A program made the position numbers and the translations under genes. A stretch of 64,000 nt of DNA, from assembly GCA_029553295.1 (NCBI GenBank), contig JAKPCK010000090.1, positions 1 to 64,000 of the forward strand, in the 5' to 3' direction. The DNA is from Deltaproteobacteria bacterium (GTDB lineage: Bacteria; Desulfobacterota; Syntrophorhabdia; Syntrophorhabdales; Syntrophorhabdaceae). The notes below the pieces were generated by a model, which saw only the letters and a list, made by a program, of their open reading frames with translations, was not told the DNA's origin and did no database searches. Of the stretch, positions 37,063 to 45,344 are shown piece by piece. Each line of letters opens with the position of its first letter. Position 1 is the stretch's first letter.

Positions 37063-38178
37063 ATGAAGGTTATTGAGATAATAAAAAAAGACAAAAACGC
37101 AAGACTCGGTATCTTAAAGACACCCCATGGAGAGGTGGAGACCCCAGTATTTATGCCTGTGGGGACCCAGGGGACTATCAAGGCTGCAACCCATAAAGAC
37201 CTGAAGGAGATAGGGGTTCAGATGATACTGTCCAATGCCTATCACCTCTATCTTAGGCCAGGTGACGACCTCATAAAGGAGATGGGTGGTATACATAGGT
37301 TTTCAGGTTGGGATAACCCAATACTTACCGATAGCGGTGGTTATCAGATCTTCAGCCTCGGTGTATTAAGGAGATTGAGGTCTGATGGTGTAGAATTCCA
37401 GTCACACATAGACGGCTCAAGACACTTTCTTACACCGGAGAGGGTGGTGGAGATACAGAAGAATATAGGTTCAGATATCTGGATGTGCCTTGATGAATGC
37501 GTGCCTTATCCATCTACATATGAATATACTGAAAAATCTGTGGAACTTACATCAAGATGGGCAAAAAGGTGTAAAGATGCAAAGAAAAATGGAGATGGCA
37601 TATTATTTGGGATTATCCAGGGTGGTTTCTATGAAGACCTGAGGATAAAATCCGCAAGAGACCTTATTGATATGGATTTTGATGGCTATGCCCTTGGTGG
37701 TTTGAGTGTTGGAGAGCCAAAGAGCCTCATGTGGGAGATGGTAGATGCAGTTATCGGTCTTCTCCCTGAAGATAAGCCGAGGTATCTCATGGGATTAGGT
37801 TTCCCAGAGGATATTGTAGAGGGTGTAAAGAGGGGGATAGACATGTTTGACTGCATTATACCTACCCGGGTTGCAAGAAATGGTGGGCTTTTCACCTGGG
37901 AGGGCAAGATTAATATTAAAAATGCAAAGTATCAAAAAGACAAAAGACCAATAGATGAAAACTGTGGATGCTATACCTGTAGGGCATATTCAAGGGCATA
38001 CTTGAGGCATCTTATAGTATCCCATGAATTAACAAGCTTTTATCTGAATACACTGCATAATATATACTTTTACAATGAACTGCTGAAAAAGATAAGAGAG
38101 GCAATAAAGGAAGACAGGTTTGATAGATTTTATGAAGATTTTAAATTAAAATGGAAGGGAGGTGAATTTTGTGATTAA
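37063..38178 (+). CDS. tgt: tRNA-guanine(34) transglycosylase
   Basis: Exchanges guanine 34 for preQ1 in GUN-anticodon tRNAs, the step before QueA. The 371 residues show LTDSGGYQIFSLG (nucleophile/substrate region), FGIIQGGFYEDLR, ALGGLSVGEP and the zinc site CGCYTCRAYSRAYLRHL. It overlaps yajC by 8 bp. Confidence 0.98.
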   Translation: MKVIEIIKKDKNARLGILKTPHGEVETPVFMPVGTQGTIKAATHKDLKEIGVQMILSNAYHLYLRPGDDLIKEMGGIHRFSGWDNPILTDSGGYQIFSLGVLRRLRSDGVEFQSHIDGSRHFLTPERVVEIQKNIGSDIWMCLDECVPYPSTYEYTEKSVELTSRWAKRCKDAKKNGDGILFGIIQGGFYEDLRIKSARDLIDMDFDGYALGGLSVGEPKSLMWEMVDAVIGLLPEDKPRYLMGLGFPEDIVEGVKRGIDMFDCIIPTRVARNGGLFTWEGKINIKNAKYQKDKRPIDENCGCYTCRAYSRAYLRHLIVSHELTSFYLNTLHNIYFYNELLKKIREAIKEDRFDRFYEDFKLKWKGGEFCD

Positions 38179-38494
38179 TATAGCCTATGCCATGGGTAAT
38201 CAGGCAGCATCAGGAGGACAGGCAGGCGGTTCGCAGTGGATGGGTCTCTTGCCACTGGTGCTCCTGTTTGTTGTTTTTTATTTTTTACTCATAAGGCCTC
38301 AACAGAAGAAGGCAAAACAGCAAAAACAGTTTCTTGAGAACCTGAAAAAAGGTGATGATGTTGTGACTTCAGGGGGGATTTATGGTAAAATAACAGGCAT
38401 TACAAACGACACTGTTACCCTTGAAATTGCTGAAAAAATTAGGGTAAAGGTATTAAAATCTGCTGTAGTAATGATGGCACCGAAAGGAGAATAA
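38171..38494 (+). CDS. yajC: Preprotein translocase accessory subunit YajC
   Basis: A small membrane protein associated with SecDF-YidC. One transmembrane helix (WMGLLPLVLLFVVFYFLLIR) is followed by the family motif RPQQKKAKQQKQFLENLKKG and GDDVVTSGGIYGKI. The GTG at 38171 is chosen over that at 38162 because the latter lies inside the Shine-Dalgarno (GGGAGG). That gives 107 residues. secD and secF, its frequent neighbours, are absent here. Confidence 0.94.
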   Translation: MINIAYAMGNQAASGGQAGGSQWMGLLPLVLLFVVFYFLLIRPQQKKAKQQKQFLENLKKGDDVVTSGGIYGKITGITNDTVTLEIAEKIRVKVLKSAVVMMAPKGE

Positions 38495-38495
38495 T

Positions 38496-38849
38496 GTGGG
38501 AAGGTATGAAAATGTAATTATAATCAGTCCTGATCTGGGTAAGGAAGAAGAGGAAGAACTCCTCAAGAGGATAAGGACAAATATTGAAAAGGCTGGTGGT
38601 AATATCGTAAAGATGGATGACTGGCAGGTCAGACGTCTTGCATATTCCATAAAAAAGAAGGATAGGGGCCACTATTTCTTTATCCTGTTTGATATAGAAG
38701 AGGGGAACCTTACTGGCCTTGGTAAATTTTATAAAAACATTGATGCTGTCCTAAGGCATATGTTTGTCAGGGTAGATGACGATGAAAAAGGCCCTGATAA
38801 ACCACCGGAACAGGTTGTCTTTGATGAGCTGGAAGGTGAGTTTGCTTGA
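38496..38849 (+). CDS. rpsF: 30S ribosomal protein S6
   Basis: The 117-residue protein has the S6 pattern GRYENVIIISPDLGKEE and DDWQVRRLAYSIKKKDRGHYFFI. It binds 16S rRNA with S18. The start is GTG with AAAGGAG upstream, one base after the yajC stop. The acidic C-terminal tail is ordinary. Confidence 0.96.
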   Translation: MGRYENVIIISPDLGKEEEEELLKRIRTNIEKAGGNIVKMDDWQVRRLAYSIKKKDRGHYFFILFDIEEGNLTGLGKFYKNIDAVLRHMFVRVDDDEKGPDKPPEQVVFDELEGEFA

Positions 38850-39115
38850 ACAGGGTTTTCCTCTCAGGGATTATAGACTCTGATATAGAGGTTTATTTTT
38901 CACCTAAAGGGGATAAAATATTAATCTTTTCTCTTTTTATGGAGGAGGGGAGATTTTCTATCGAGGTCGTATATAAAGATAGAGGGACATCAGATGCACT
39001 GAACCTGAAGAGATCAGATAGGGTGATTGCATCGGGTGCCCTGATAAAGACAAAAAAAGGCAACCAGGATAAATTCAGGCTGGAGGCCAATAAATTATAT
39101 GTAACGGAGGTATAG
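38846..39115 (+). CDS. Small OB-fold, SSB/PriB-like protein
   Basis: This 89-residue protein lies exactly between rpsF and rpsR, where ssb or priB sits in many bacteria. The pattern NRVFLSGIIDSDIEV, then KILIFSLFMEE, then DRVIASGALIKTKKGNQDKFRLEAN, resembles the strands of an SSB-type OB fold. It lacks the acidic tail and DDDIPF-type tip of true SSB. The start is TTG, overlapping the rpsF stop by 4 bp, with GGAAGG upstream. It may be a PriB-like primosomal protein or a reduced SSB; I could not decide. Confidence 0.6.
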   Translation: MNRVFLSGIIDSDIEVYFSPKGDKILIFSLFMEEGRFSIEVVYKDRGTSDALNLKRSDRVIASGALIKTKKGNQDKFRLEANKLYVTEV

Positions 39116-39385
39116 ATGCCAAGATTAACAAGACCGGCAAGGTCACAGGATTCACAGAAAAAGAGGGTCTACATGAGAAAGAGGTTCTGCAGATTTTGTC
39201 AGGACCCAAACCTGGTCATTGATTATAAAGACCCTAAACTCCTTAAGAACTTTATAACTGAACGGGGAAAGATAGTGCCGAGAAGGATGACAGGGACATG
39301 CGCCAACCATCAGAGGAAACTCAGGGAATCAATAAATATAGCCCGACATATTGCCTTTCTTCCCTTTACAACACTCTCGAAATAG
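39116..39385 (+). CDS. rpsR: 30S ribosomal protein S18
   Basis: The 89-residue protein has the S18 core RFCRFCQDP...IDYKD and [11 protein letters not shown]. It retains a cysteine trio (CRFC plus CANH) that suits the zinc-binding form. It starts immediately after the OB-protein stop. Confidence 0.96.
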   Translation: MPRLTRPARSQDSQKKRVYMRKRFCRFCQDPNLVIDYKDPKLLKNFITERGKIVPRRMTGTCANHQRKLRESINIARHIAFLPFTTLSK

Positions 39386-39396
39386 AGGAGGAGCCC

Positions 39397-39846
39397 ATGA
39401 AGGTAATACTGACAGAAGACTTGAAGGGAACAGGAAAGAAAGGCGATATCATAGATGTAAGGGACGGTTATGGCAGAAATTTTCTCCTGCCCAGGGGTCT
39501 TGCCCTGCCTGCTTCAGAGGGGAATATAAAAAGATTTGAACATATCCTTAAAGAACATGAAAAGAAAAAGGAGAGGAGCCTGAAGACAGCGGCTGAGATG
39601 AAGGTGAGGCTCGAAGAGACTACCTTGAGTATAAAGATGAAGGCAGGTCAGGATGGAAGGCTTTTTGGCTCTGTGACACCATCTGATCTGGCAGAGACAA
39701 TAAAAAAGTCCATTGGATTTGAGATAGACAGGAAGAATATAAAGATAGAAGAGCCCATAAAGTCTACCGGTATGCATACCTTCACGGTGCATCTGGAAAA
39801 GGATGTCAATGCCTTAGTAAAGATTGAGGTAGAAAAAGAAGACTGA
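39397..39846 (+). CDS. rplI: 50S ribosomal protein L9
   Basis: The frame is open from inside rpsR, but the conserved start MKVILTEDLKGTGKKGDIID and GAGGAG upstream place the ATG at 39397. This gives 149 residues. The N domain (GYGRNFLLPRGLALPA), the long connecting helix and the C domain are all present. Confidence 0.97.
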   Translation: MKVILTEDLKGTGKKGDIIDVRDGYGRNFLLPRGLALPASEGNIKRFEHILKEHEKKKERSLKTAAEMKVRLEETTLSIKMKAGQDGRLFGSVTPSDLAETIKKSIGFEIDRKNIKIEEPIKSTGMHTFTVHLEKDVNALVKIEVEKED

Positions 39847-39847
39847 T

Positions 39848-41215
39848 ATGCCCAAAGGTAAAAAGATTCAACAGGGACAACAGGGCAGGCTGCCTCCTCA
39901 GAATATAGAGGCGGAGCAGTCCCTCCTTGGGGGCCTCCTTGTTGATAATGATGCCATAAATAGGGTTATTGACATGGTCTCTCCTGAAGACTTTTACAGG
40001 GATGCCCATGCTAAGATCTACAAAATAATCTCAGATCTCTATGAACGTAATGAGGCAATAGATCTCATTACCGTGAGTAGTTTCGCTAAAGACAAGGGTC
40101 TCATAGACGATATAGGTGGTATTGCATACCTCAATGCCCTTGTTGACATGATGCCCACATCGGCAAATATAACCCAGTATGCCAAGATGATAAGGGAGAA
40201 GGCCCTTGTAAGGAACCTCATACAAGTTGCAACCCAGATAATTGAAAGGGGCTATGAGACCGATACTGATATAGATACATACATAGATGAATCAGAAAAG
40301 ATGATCTTTCAGGTGGCGGAGAAGAAACTGAAACCCGCATTCTTTCATGTCAAAGATATAGTTATGCAGAGTATAGAGACCATTGACAAGCTCTATCATA
40401 AAAAGCAGACAGTTACTGGGATACCAACGGGTTTTATAGAGCTTGATAAATTGACAAGCGGCCTCCAGCCATCAGACCTCATTGTAGTGGCCGGCAGGCC
40501 GAGTATGGGTAAGACAGCCTTTTGTATGAATATTGCCCAGAATGTGGCCACAATGGAAGAAAACCCCGTGCCTGTTGGTATCTTTTCACTGGAGATGTCT
40601 AAAGAACAGCTTGTTACAAGGCTTCTAAGTTCAGAATCAGAGATAGAGCATTCAAAATTGAGGACAGGGACATTTTCATTAAGTGAATGGCCCAAGCTTG
40701 TTCAGGCAACGGGTAAGTTATCTAAGGCCCCACTTTTTATAGACGATTCGCCCTCTATGGGTGTCCTGGAGCTAAGGGCAAGGGCAAGGAGGCTAAAGAA
40801 AGAGCACGGACTCGGGCTTATAATTGTTGACTATCTTCAGCTCATGAGAGGAAGGTCAAATGTAGAGAGAAGAGAGCAGGAGATATCAGAGATTTCAAGG
40901 TTTTTAAAGGCCTTGGCAAAGGAATTGAATATACCGGTTATTGCTATCTCCCAGCTAAACAGGGCGCCTGAGCAGCGTGAAAAAGATAATAAGAGACCAA
41001 GACTTGCAGATTTGAGGGAGTCCGGGGCAATAGAACAGGATGCAGATGTAATAATGTTTATATACAGGGATGAGGTATACAACAAAAATCCTGATAACCC
41101 CAACAAGGGTGTGGCAGAGGTGATAATAGGCAAACAGAGAAACGGACCAACAGATACTGTAGAGCTTGCCTTTCTTGACAGGTTTGCAACGTTTAAGAAT
41201 CTATACAGGGAATGA
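39848..41215 (+). CDS. dnaB: Replicative DNA helicase DnaB
   Basis: Hexameric 5'-3' helicase, 455 residues. N-terminal primase-interacting domain begins RLPPQNIEAEQSLLGGLL. The RecA-like domain carries the P-loop GRPSMGKTAFCMNIAQ, the Walker B IIVDYLQLM and DLRESGAIEQDADVIMF. Normal length shows no intein. It starts one base after rplI, the common rplI-dnaB order. Confidence 0.98.
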   Translation: MPKGKKIQQGQQGRLPPQNIEAEQSLLGGLLVDNDAINRVIDMVSPEDFYRDAHAKIYKIISDLYERNEAIDLITVSSFAKDKGLIDDIGGIAYLNALVDMMPTSANITQYAKMIREKALVRNLIQVATQIIERGYETDTDIDTYIDESEKMIFQVAEKKLKPAFFHVKDIVMQSIETIDKLYHKKQTVTGIPTGFIELDKLTSGLQPSDLIVVAGRPSMGKTAFCMNIAQNVATMEENPVPVGIFSLEMSKEQLVTRLLSSESEIEHSKLRTGTFSLSEWPKLVQATGKLSKAPLFIDDSPSMGVLELRARARRLKKEHGLGLIIVDYLQLMRGRSNVERREQEISEISRFLKALAKELNIPVIAISQLNRAPEQREKDNKRPRLADLRESGAIEQDADVIMFIYRDEVYNKNPDNPNKGVAEVIIGKQRNGPTDTVELAFLDRFATFKNLYRE

Positions 41216-41739
41216 ATATACCTAATCTTTTTTCCGTATTTCGTCTGTTTATAACAATATTCTTTATAATGGCCGTTAACCAGGGGAGATTCAATATAGC
41301 CCTCTGTCTATTTATTGCCCAGGGCTTAAGCGACCTCCTCGACGGTTTTCTTGCCCGTGTTATGAAGGCAAAGACATATCTCGGTGCTATACTTGACCCT
41401 TTGGCAGATAAGGTTATGCTTGCCTCTTCATATATAGTATTGTCTATCAAGGGATTTATACCATTATGGGTTACCTCGATTATAATAATGCGTGACTTCC
41501 TCATAGCAGCCGGCTTTCTTGTCTTATATATGCTTTCTTACAAGTCAAGACCATCACCGAGCATATTGAGCAAACTAACAACCCTGTTCCAGATAATGAC
41601 TATAATATATATCCTCTGGTCAGATAAAAGGGAGTATAGGGAATGGTTTTTTTATATCACCATTGTATTAACAGTTTTATCTGGTTTTCAATATATGGCA
41701 AGGGGATATAAGACCATAAAGGTAAAAGAAAACATTTGA
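41212..41739 (+). CDS. pgsA: CDP-diacylglycerol-glycerol-3-phosphate 3-phosphatidyltransferase
   Basis: Membrane enzyme making phosphatidylglycerol phosphate. The 175 residues contain the CDP-alcohol phosphatidyltransferase motif, here DLLDGFLARVMKAKTYLGAI followed by LDPLADK, and about five membrane helices. It overlaps dnaB by 4 bp. Confidence 0.94.
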   Translation: MNIPNLFSVFRLFITIFFIMAVNQGRFNIALCLFIAQGLSDLLDGFLARVMKAKTYLGAILDPLADKVMLASSYIVLSIKGFIPLWVTSIIIMRDFLIAAGFLVLYMLSYKSRPSPSILSKLTTLFQIMTIIYILWSDKREYREWFFYITIVLTVLSGFQYMARGYKTIKVKENI

Positions 41740-41792
41740 CAAGGCTGAGGCTTTCAAATTAGTATTAAGAATATATAAAAAAGGAGGGAGTT

Positions 41793-42791
41793 ATGTCTTA
41801 CAAAATTGCCATTAATGGTTTTGGAAGGATTGGGAGGCTTGTGTTGAGGGCAGGGTTTGCCAGCAAGGATATCGAATTTGTTGCTGTAAACGATATAACC
41901 GATTCTAAGACCCTGGCTCACCTACTTAAATATGATTCTGTCCACGGCATTATGAATGCTGATATTAAGGCAACAGACAACTCAATCATAATTAACGGCA
42001 AAGAGATTAAGGCATATTCCATAAGAGAGCCCGAATCCCTTCCGTGGAAGGACCTTGGGGTTGATGTTGTCCTTGAAAGCACAGGCAAGTTTACAGATAG
42101 GGCAGGCGCAGAGAAGCATATAAAGGCAGGTGCAAGGAAGGTTATTATATCTGCCCCTGCTAAAGGACCGGATGTAACCTTTGTCCTCGGTGTTAATGAA
42201 GAGGTCTATGACAAGTCTAAACACCATGTTATCTCTATGGGTTCTTGCACAACAAACTGTCTTGCACCTATAGCAAAGATACTCCAGAAGGAGTTTGGTA
42301 TAGAAAAAGGTCTTATGACTACCATACACGCATTTACAAACGACCAGGTGGTTCTTGATGAGCCCCATAAGGATTTAAGGCGTGCAAGGGCTGCTGCCCT
42401 CTCCATGATACCGACTACAACAGGGGCGGCAAAGGCAATGTCAGAGGTTATACCAGAGCTTAAGGGGAAGCTCGACGGCCTTGCCATAAGGGTGCCTACA
42501 CCCAATGTGTCTATAGTTGATTTTGTAGCCACACTCTCTAAGAATACCACCAAGGATGAGTTGATAGCCAAATTCAAGGAATATGCAGCAGGGCCCATGA
42601 AGGGCATACTATACTGCTCAGAAGAGCCCCTTGTATCCTGTGATTTTAACGGTAATCCACACTCATCTATAATAGATATACCCAATATTACTGTAATAGG
42701 CGGTAATATGGTAAAGATTTTATCCTGGTATGACAATGAGTGGGGTTTCTCCAACAGGATGGTGGAGCTCCTCTCGTTTATAATGAGATAA
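41793..42791 (+). CDS. gap: Glyceraldehyde-3-phosphate dehydrogenase, type I
   Basis: 332 residues; NAD-binding [13 protein letters not shown], catalytic cysteine in [12 protein letters not shown], and [12 protein letters not shown] at the end. GGAGGGAG precedes the ATG. It opens a gap-pgk-tpiA glycolytic block. Confidence 0.98.
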   Translation: MSYKIAINGFGRIGRLVLRAGFASKDIEFVAVNDITDSKTLAHLLKYDSVHGIMNADIKATDNSIIINGKEIKAYSIREPESLPWKDLGVDVVLESTGKFTDRAGAEKHIKAGARKVIISAPAKGPDVTFVLGVNEEVYDKSKHHVISMGSCTTNCLAPIAKILQKEFGIEKGLMTTIHAFTNDQVVLDEPHKDLRRARAAALSMIPTTTGAAKAMSEVIPELKGKLDGLAIRVPTPNVSIVDFVATLSKNTTKDELIAKFKEYAAGPMKGILYCSEEPLVSCDFNGNPHSSIIDIPNITVIGGNMVKILSWYDNEWGFSNRMVELLSFIMR

Positions 42792-42847
42792 CACAATATT
42801 GAAGTAGAAACGTTTGTAAAAATGTTTCAAGAAAGGATAGGTGGAAG

Positions 42848-44041
42848 ATGAAATATATAGATCAGATAGACATAAAAGACAAGAGGGTTTTTATCCGTGT
42901 AGATTTTAATGTCCCCATGGATGATAAGGGTAACATAACCGATGATACAAGAATAAAGGCCCATCTTCCTACTATAAACTATGCCATCGAGAAAGGTGCT
43001 AAGGTAATAGTTGGTTCTCACCTTGGCAGACCCAAGGGAAAGAGGTCAGAGGCCTTTTCTCTTAAGGCTGCAGCAAAAAGGCTCTCTGAACTTATCAAAA
43101 AGGATGTGCTTTTCCTCGATGATTGCATAGGTGAGGCAGTGGAAAAGGCAGTATCCCAGATGAAAACCAGCGATGTGGTCCTCCTTGAGAACCTGAGATT
43201 CCATCTTGGAGAGGAGAAGAACGACCCTGAATTTGCAAAACAACTGGCAAGATTGTGCGATGTATATGTAGACGATGCCTTTGCCGTCTCCCATAGAAAG
43301 GCAGCCTCGAATACTGCAATTGTAGATTTTGTGGATGTATGTGCTGCCGGCTTCCTTCTGAAAGATGAGCTTGCATATTTTGACAAGGCCATGGGAAACC
43401 CTGTCAGGCCCCTTGTGGCAATAATAGGGGGTGCAAAGGTCTCTGACAAGATAGGTGTCCTTGAAAAATTGGTGGAGAAGGTAGATAAACTGATAGTCGG
43501 TGGTGGCATGGCATTCACATTCCTCAAGGCCCTTGGATATGAGATAGGCAATTCCATATGTGAAGAGAACATGCTTGACCTGGCAAGAGGTATAATGGAT
43601 AAGGCAAGGGCAAGGGATGTAAAGTTTTATCTACCCGTTGACTGCGTTGTAGCTGAAAAGGCATCGGCTGATGCAGAGACAAAGATTTGCACTGTCCAGG
43701 AGATACCAAAGGGTTGGATGGGTCTTGATATAGGCCCTGCCTCTGTCTCTCTGTTCTCATCTGCTATACAGAATGCGAAGACCATACTCTGGAACGGTCC
43801 GATGGGTATGTTCGAGCTCGACCCCTTTAGCAGGGGGACATTTGCTATGGTCACCTATGTAGCCAACTCCCACGCCCTTACCATTATAGGCGGAGGAGAT
43901 ACGGATGTTGCAGTCCATAGGGCAGGGGAGAGCGATAAAATATCATACATATCCACAGGTGGCGGTGCATTCCTTGAACTTCTTGAAGGCAAACCCATGC
44001 CTGCCATAGAGGCCCTTGAGGCATCGGGGGGTGCAAAATGA
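42848..44041 (+). CDS. pgk: Phosphoglycerate kinase
   Basis: 397 residues; [10 protein letters not shown] near the start, [11 protein letters not shown], the hinge/nucleotide region [13 protein letters not shown] and the end motif [15 protein letters not shown] 56-bp gap follows gap. It overlaps tpiA by ATGA. Confidence 0.98.
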   Translation: MKYIDQIDIKDKRVFIRVDFNVPMDDKGNITDDTRIKAHLPTINYAIEKGAKVIVGSHLGRPKGKRSEAFSLKAAAKRLSELIKKDVLFLDDCIGEAVEKAVSQMKTSDVVLLENLRFHLGEEKNDPEFAKQLARLCDVYVDDAFAVSHRKAASNTAIVDFVDVCAAGFLLKDELAYFDKAMGNPVRPLVAIIGGAKVSDKIGVLEKLVEKVDKLIVGGGMAFTFLKALGYEIGNSICEENMLDLARGIMDKARARDVKFYLPVDCVVAEKASADAETKICTVQEIPKGWMGLDIGPASVSLFSSAIQNAKTILWNGPMGMFELDPFSRGTFAMVTYVANSHALTIIGGGDTDVAVHRAGESDKISYISTGGGAFLELLEGKPMPAIEALEASGGAK

Positions 44042-44793
44042 GGGGGTGGATGGTAGCAGGAAACTGGAAGATGCACAATACACAAGATGAGGCAAGGACG
44101 CTCTCGAAATATATAGTAGATAATACAGTGAATATCCAGGGAGGGGAGATTGTCCTGGCGCCGCCCTTTACCTCCTTGTCTGTTGTATATGATGTTATAA
44201 AGGGCTCTCAGGTCAAACTTGCTGCCCAGAACATGTATTACGAGGATAAAGGCGCATATACCGGTGAGGTCTCACCTGCCATGCTTAAAGATACAGGCTG
44301 CAGTTATGTTATAATAGGTCACTCGGAGAGGAGAAAATATTTTCATGAGACTGATGAGGGTGTAAATCTCAAGACAAAAAAGGCCCTGTCGTCTGGCCTT
44401 ATGCCCATTGTATGTGTTGGCGAGACCCTGGAGGAGAGGGAAAAGGGTATAACTGAATATGTGGTAGGTATTCAGGTTAAAAAGGCACTTAATGGGATAG
44501 ATGGCATAGCGGATATAGTTATTGCATATGAGCCTGTTTGGGCTATCGGCACAGGAAAAAATGCAACACCGGAAGAGGCAGAGGCTGTGCAGAAGTTCAT
44601 AAGGGGTATTGTAAGGGACATATATGGCAGTGCTGCAGATAACCTGAAGATACTATACGGAGGGAGCGTAACAGCAGATAATATAGGCTCATTAATAGAG
44701 ATGGAGGATATTGACGGTGCACTTGTAGGCGGTGCATCCTTGAAAGGCGAGGGATTTGTTGGTATAATAAAACGGGTAGCGGAGAAAAGATAA
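44038..44793 (+). CDS. tpiA: Triosephosphate isomerase
   Basis: 251 residues; AGNWKMHNT (catalytic Asn/Lys), VIIGHSERR (catalytic His) and [17 protein letters not shown] (catalytic Glu and loop 6). The start is coupled to the pgk stop, and the stop overlaps secG by one base. Confidence 0.98.
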   Translation: MRGWMVAGNWKMHNTQDEARTLSKYIVDNTVNIQGGEIVLAPPFTSLSVVYDVIKGSQVKLAAQNMYYEDKGAYTGEVSPAMLKDTGCSYVIIGHSERRKYFHETDEGVNLKTKKALSSGLMPIVCVGETLEEREKGITEYVVGIQVKKALNGIDGIADIVIAYEPVWAIGTGKNATPEEAEAVQKFIRGIVRDIYGSAADNLKILYGGSVTADNIGSLIEMEDIDGALVGGASLKGEGFVGIIKRVAEKR

Positions 44794-45089
44794 TGTTGAC
44801 TGTTATAGCGATTATACATATAATAATATCTGTTGCACTTATCCTTATAGTGCTTCTTCAGACAGGCAGGGGCTCTGAGATAGGCGCAGCATTTGGAAGC
44901 GGTTCGAGCCAGACACTGTTTGGGAGTTCAGGCTCGAGCAGCTTTATGACAAAGCTGACAACTGCTGCTGTTATTGTGTTCATGGTTACAAGTTTATTAC
45001 TTGCATATTTTTACAGCCATAAGGAATACACGATAAAGCAGGCAGTTCCTCAGACAGAGGAAAAGTTGCCAGCAAAGAGTAGTCAATAA
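44793..45089 (+). CDS. secG: Preprotein translocase subunit SecG
   Basis: 98 residues with two membrane helices separated by the family's glycine/serine-rich loop, [20 protein letters not shown]. It lies between tpiA and a tRNA-Leu gene, a common arrangement. Confidence 0.95.
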   Translation: MLTVIAIIHIIISVALILIVLLQTGRGSEIGAAFGSGSSQTLFGSSGSSSFMTKLTTAAVIVFMVTSLLLAYFYSHKEYTIKQAVPQTEEKLPAKSSQ

Positions 45090-45091
45090 GT

Positions 45092-45173
45092 GCCGATGTG
45101 GTGGAACTGGTAGACACGCACGTTTGAGGGGCGTGTGGGGAAACCCGTGCGGGTTCAAGTCCCGCCGTCGGCA
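45092..45173 (+). tRNA. tRNA-Leu (anticodon GAG)
   Basis: An 82-nt cloverleaf with long variable arm. The acceptor GCCGATG pairs with CGTCGGC, the anticodon stem CACGT pairs with GCGTG, the loop is TTGAGGG with GAG at 45126-45128, and the T arm is CGGGTTCAAGTCCCG. CCA is not encoded. It is 2 bp after secG and probably processed from the same transcript. Confidence 0.96.
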
Positions 45174-45344
45174 TTCATAAATTATTAATATTACAGAATT
45201 TTATAGGCCTCAAAAATCATCCAGAGACATTTTGGGGACAGTTTTTTTTATTTATATATCTGGTATCCTGGAGGGGTCTCATATCTGGTTGTTCTGACCT
45301 TCCTATAAAGTCTCAAGGATATGTCCTAAGGTTAAAACATTTTT

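Noticed and set aside
39298-39396. N-terminal extension of L9 into rpsR
   Set aside because: The L9 family start MKVIL and GAGGAG place the start at 39397.
45215-45250. GAGACATTTTGGGGACAGTTTTTTT, resembling GGGACAG-type REP fragments
   Set aside because: Only one copy without a transposase or inverted partner; too short to call a mobile element.
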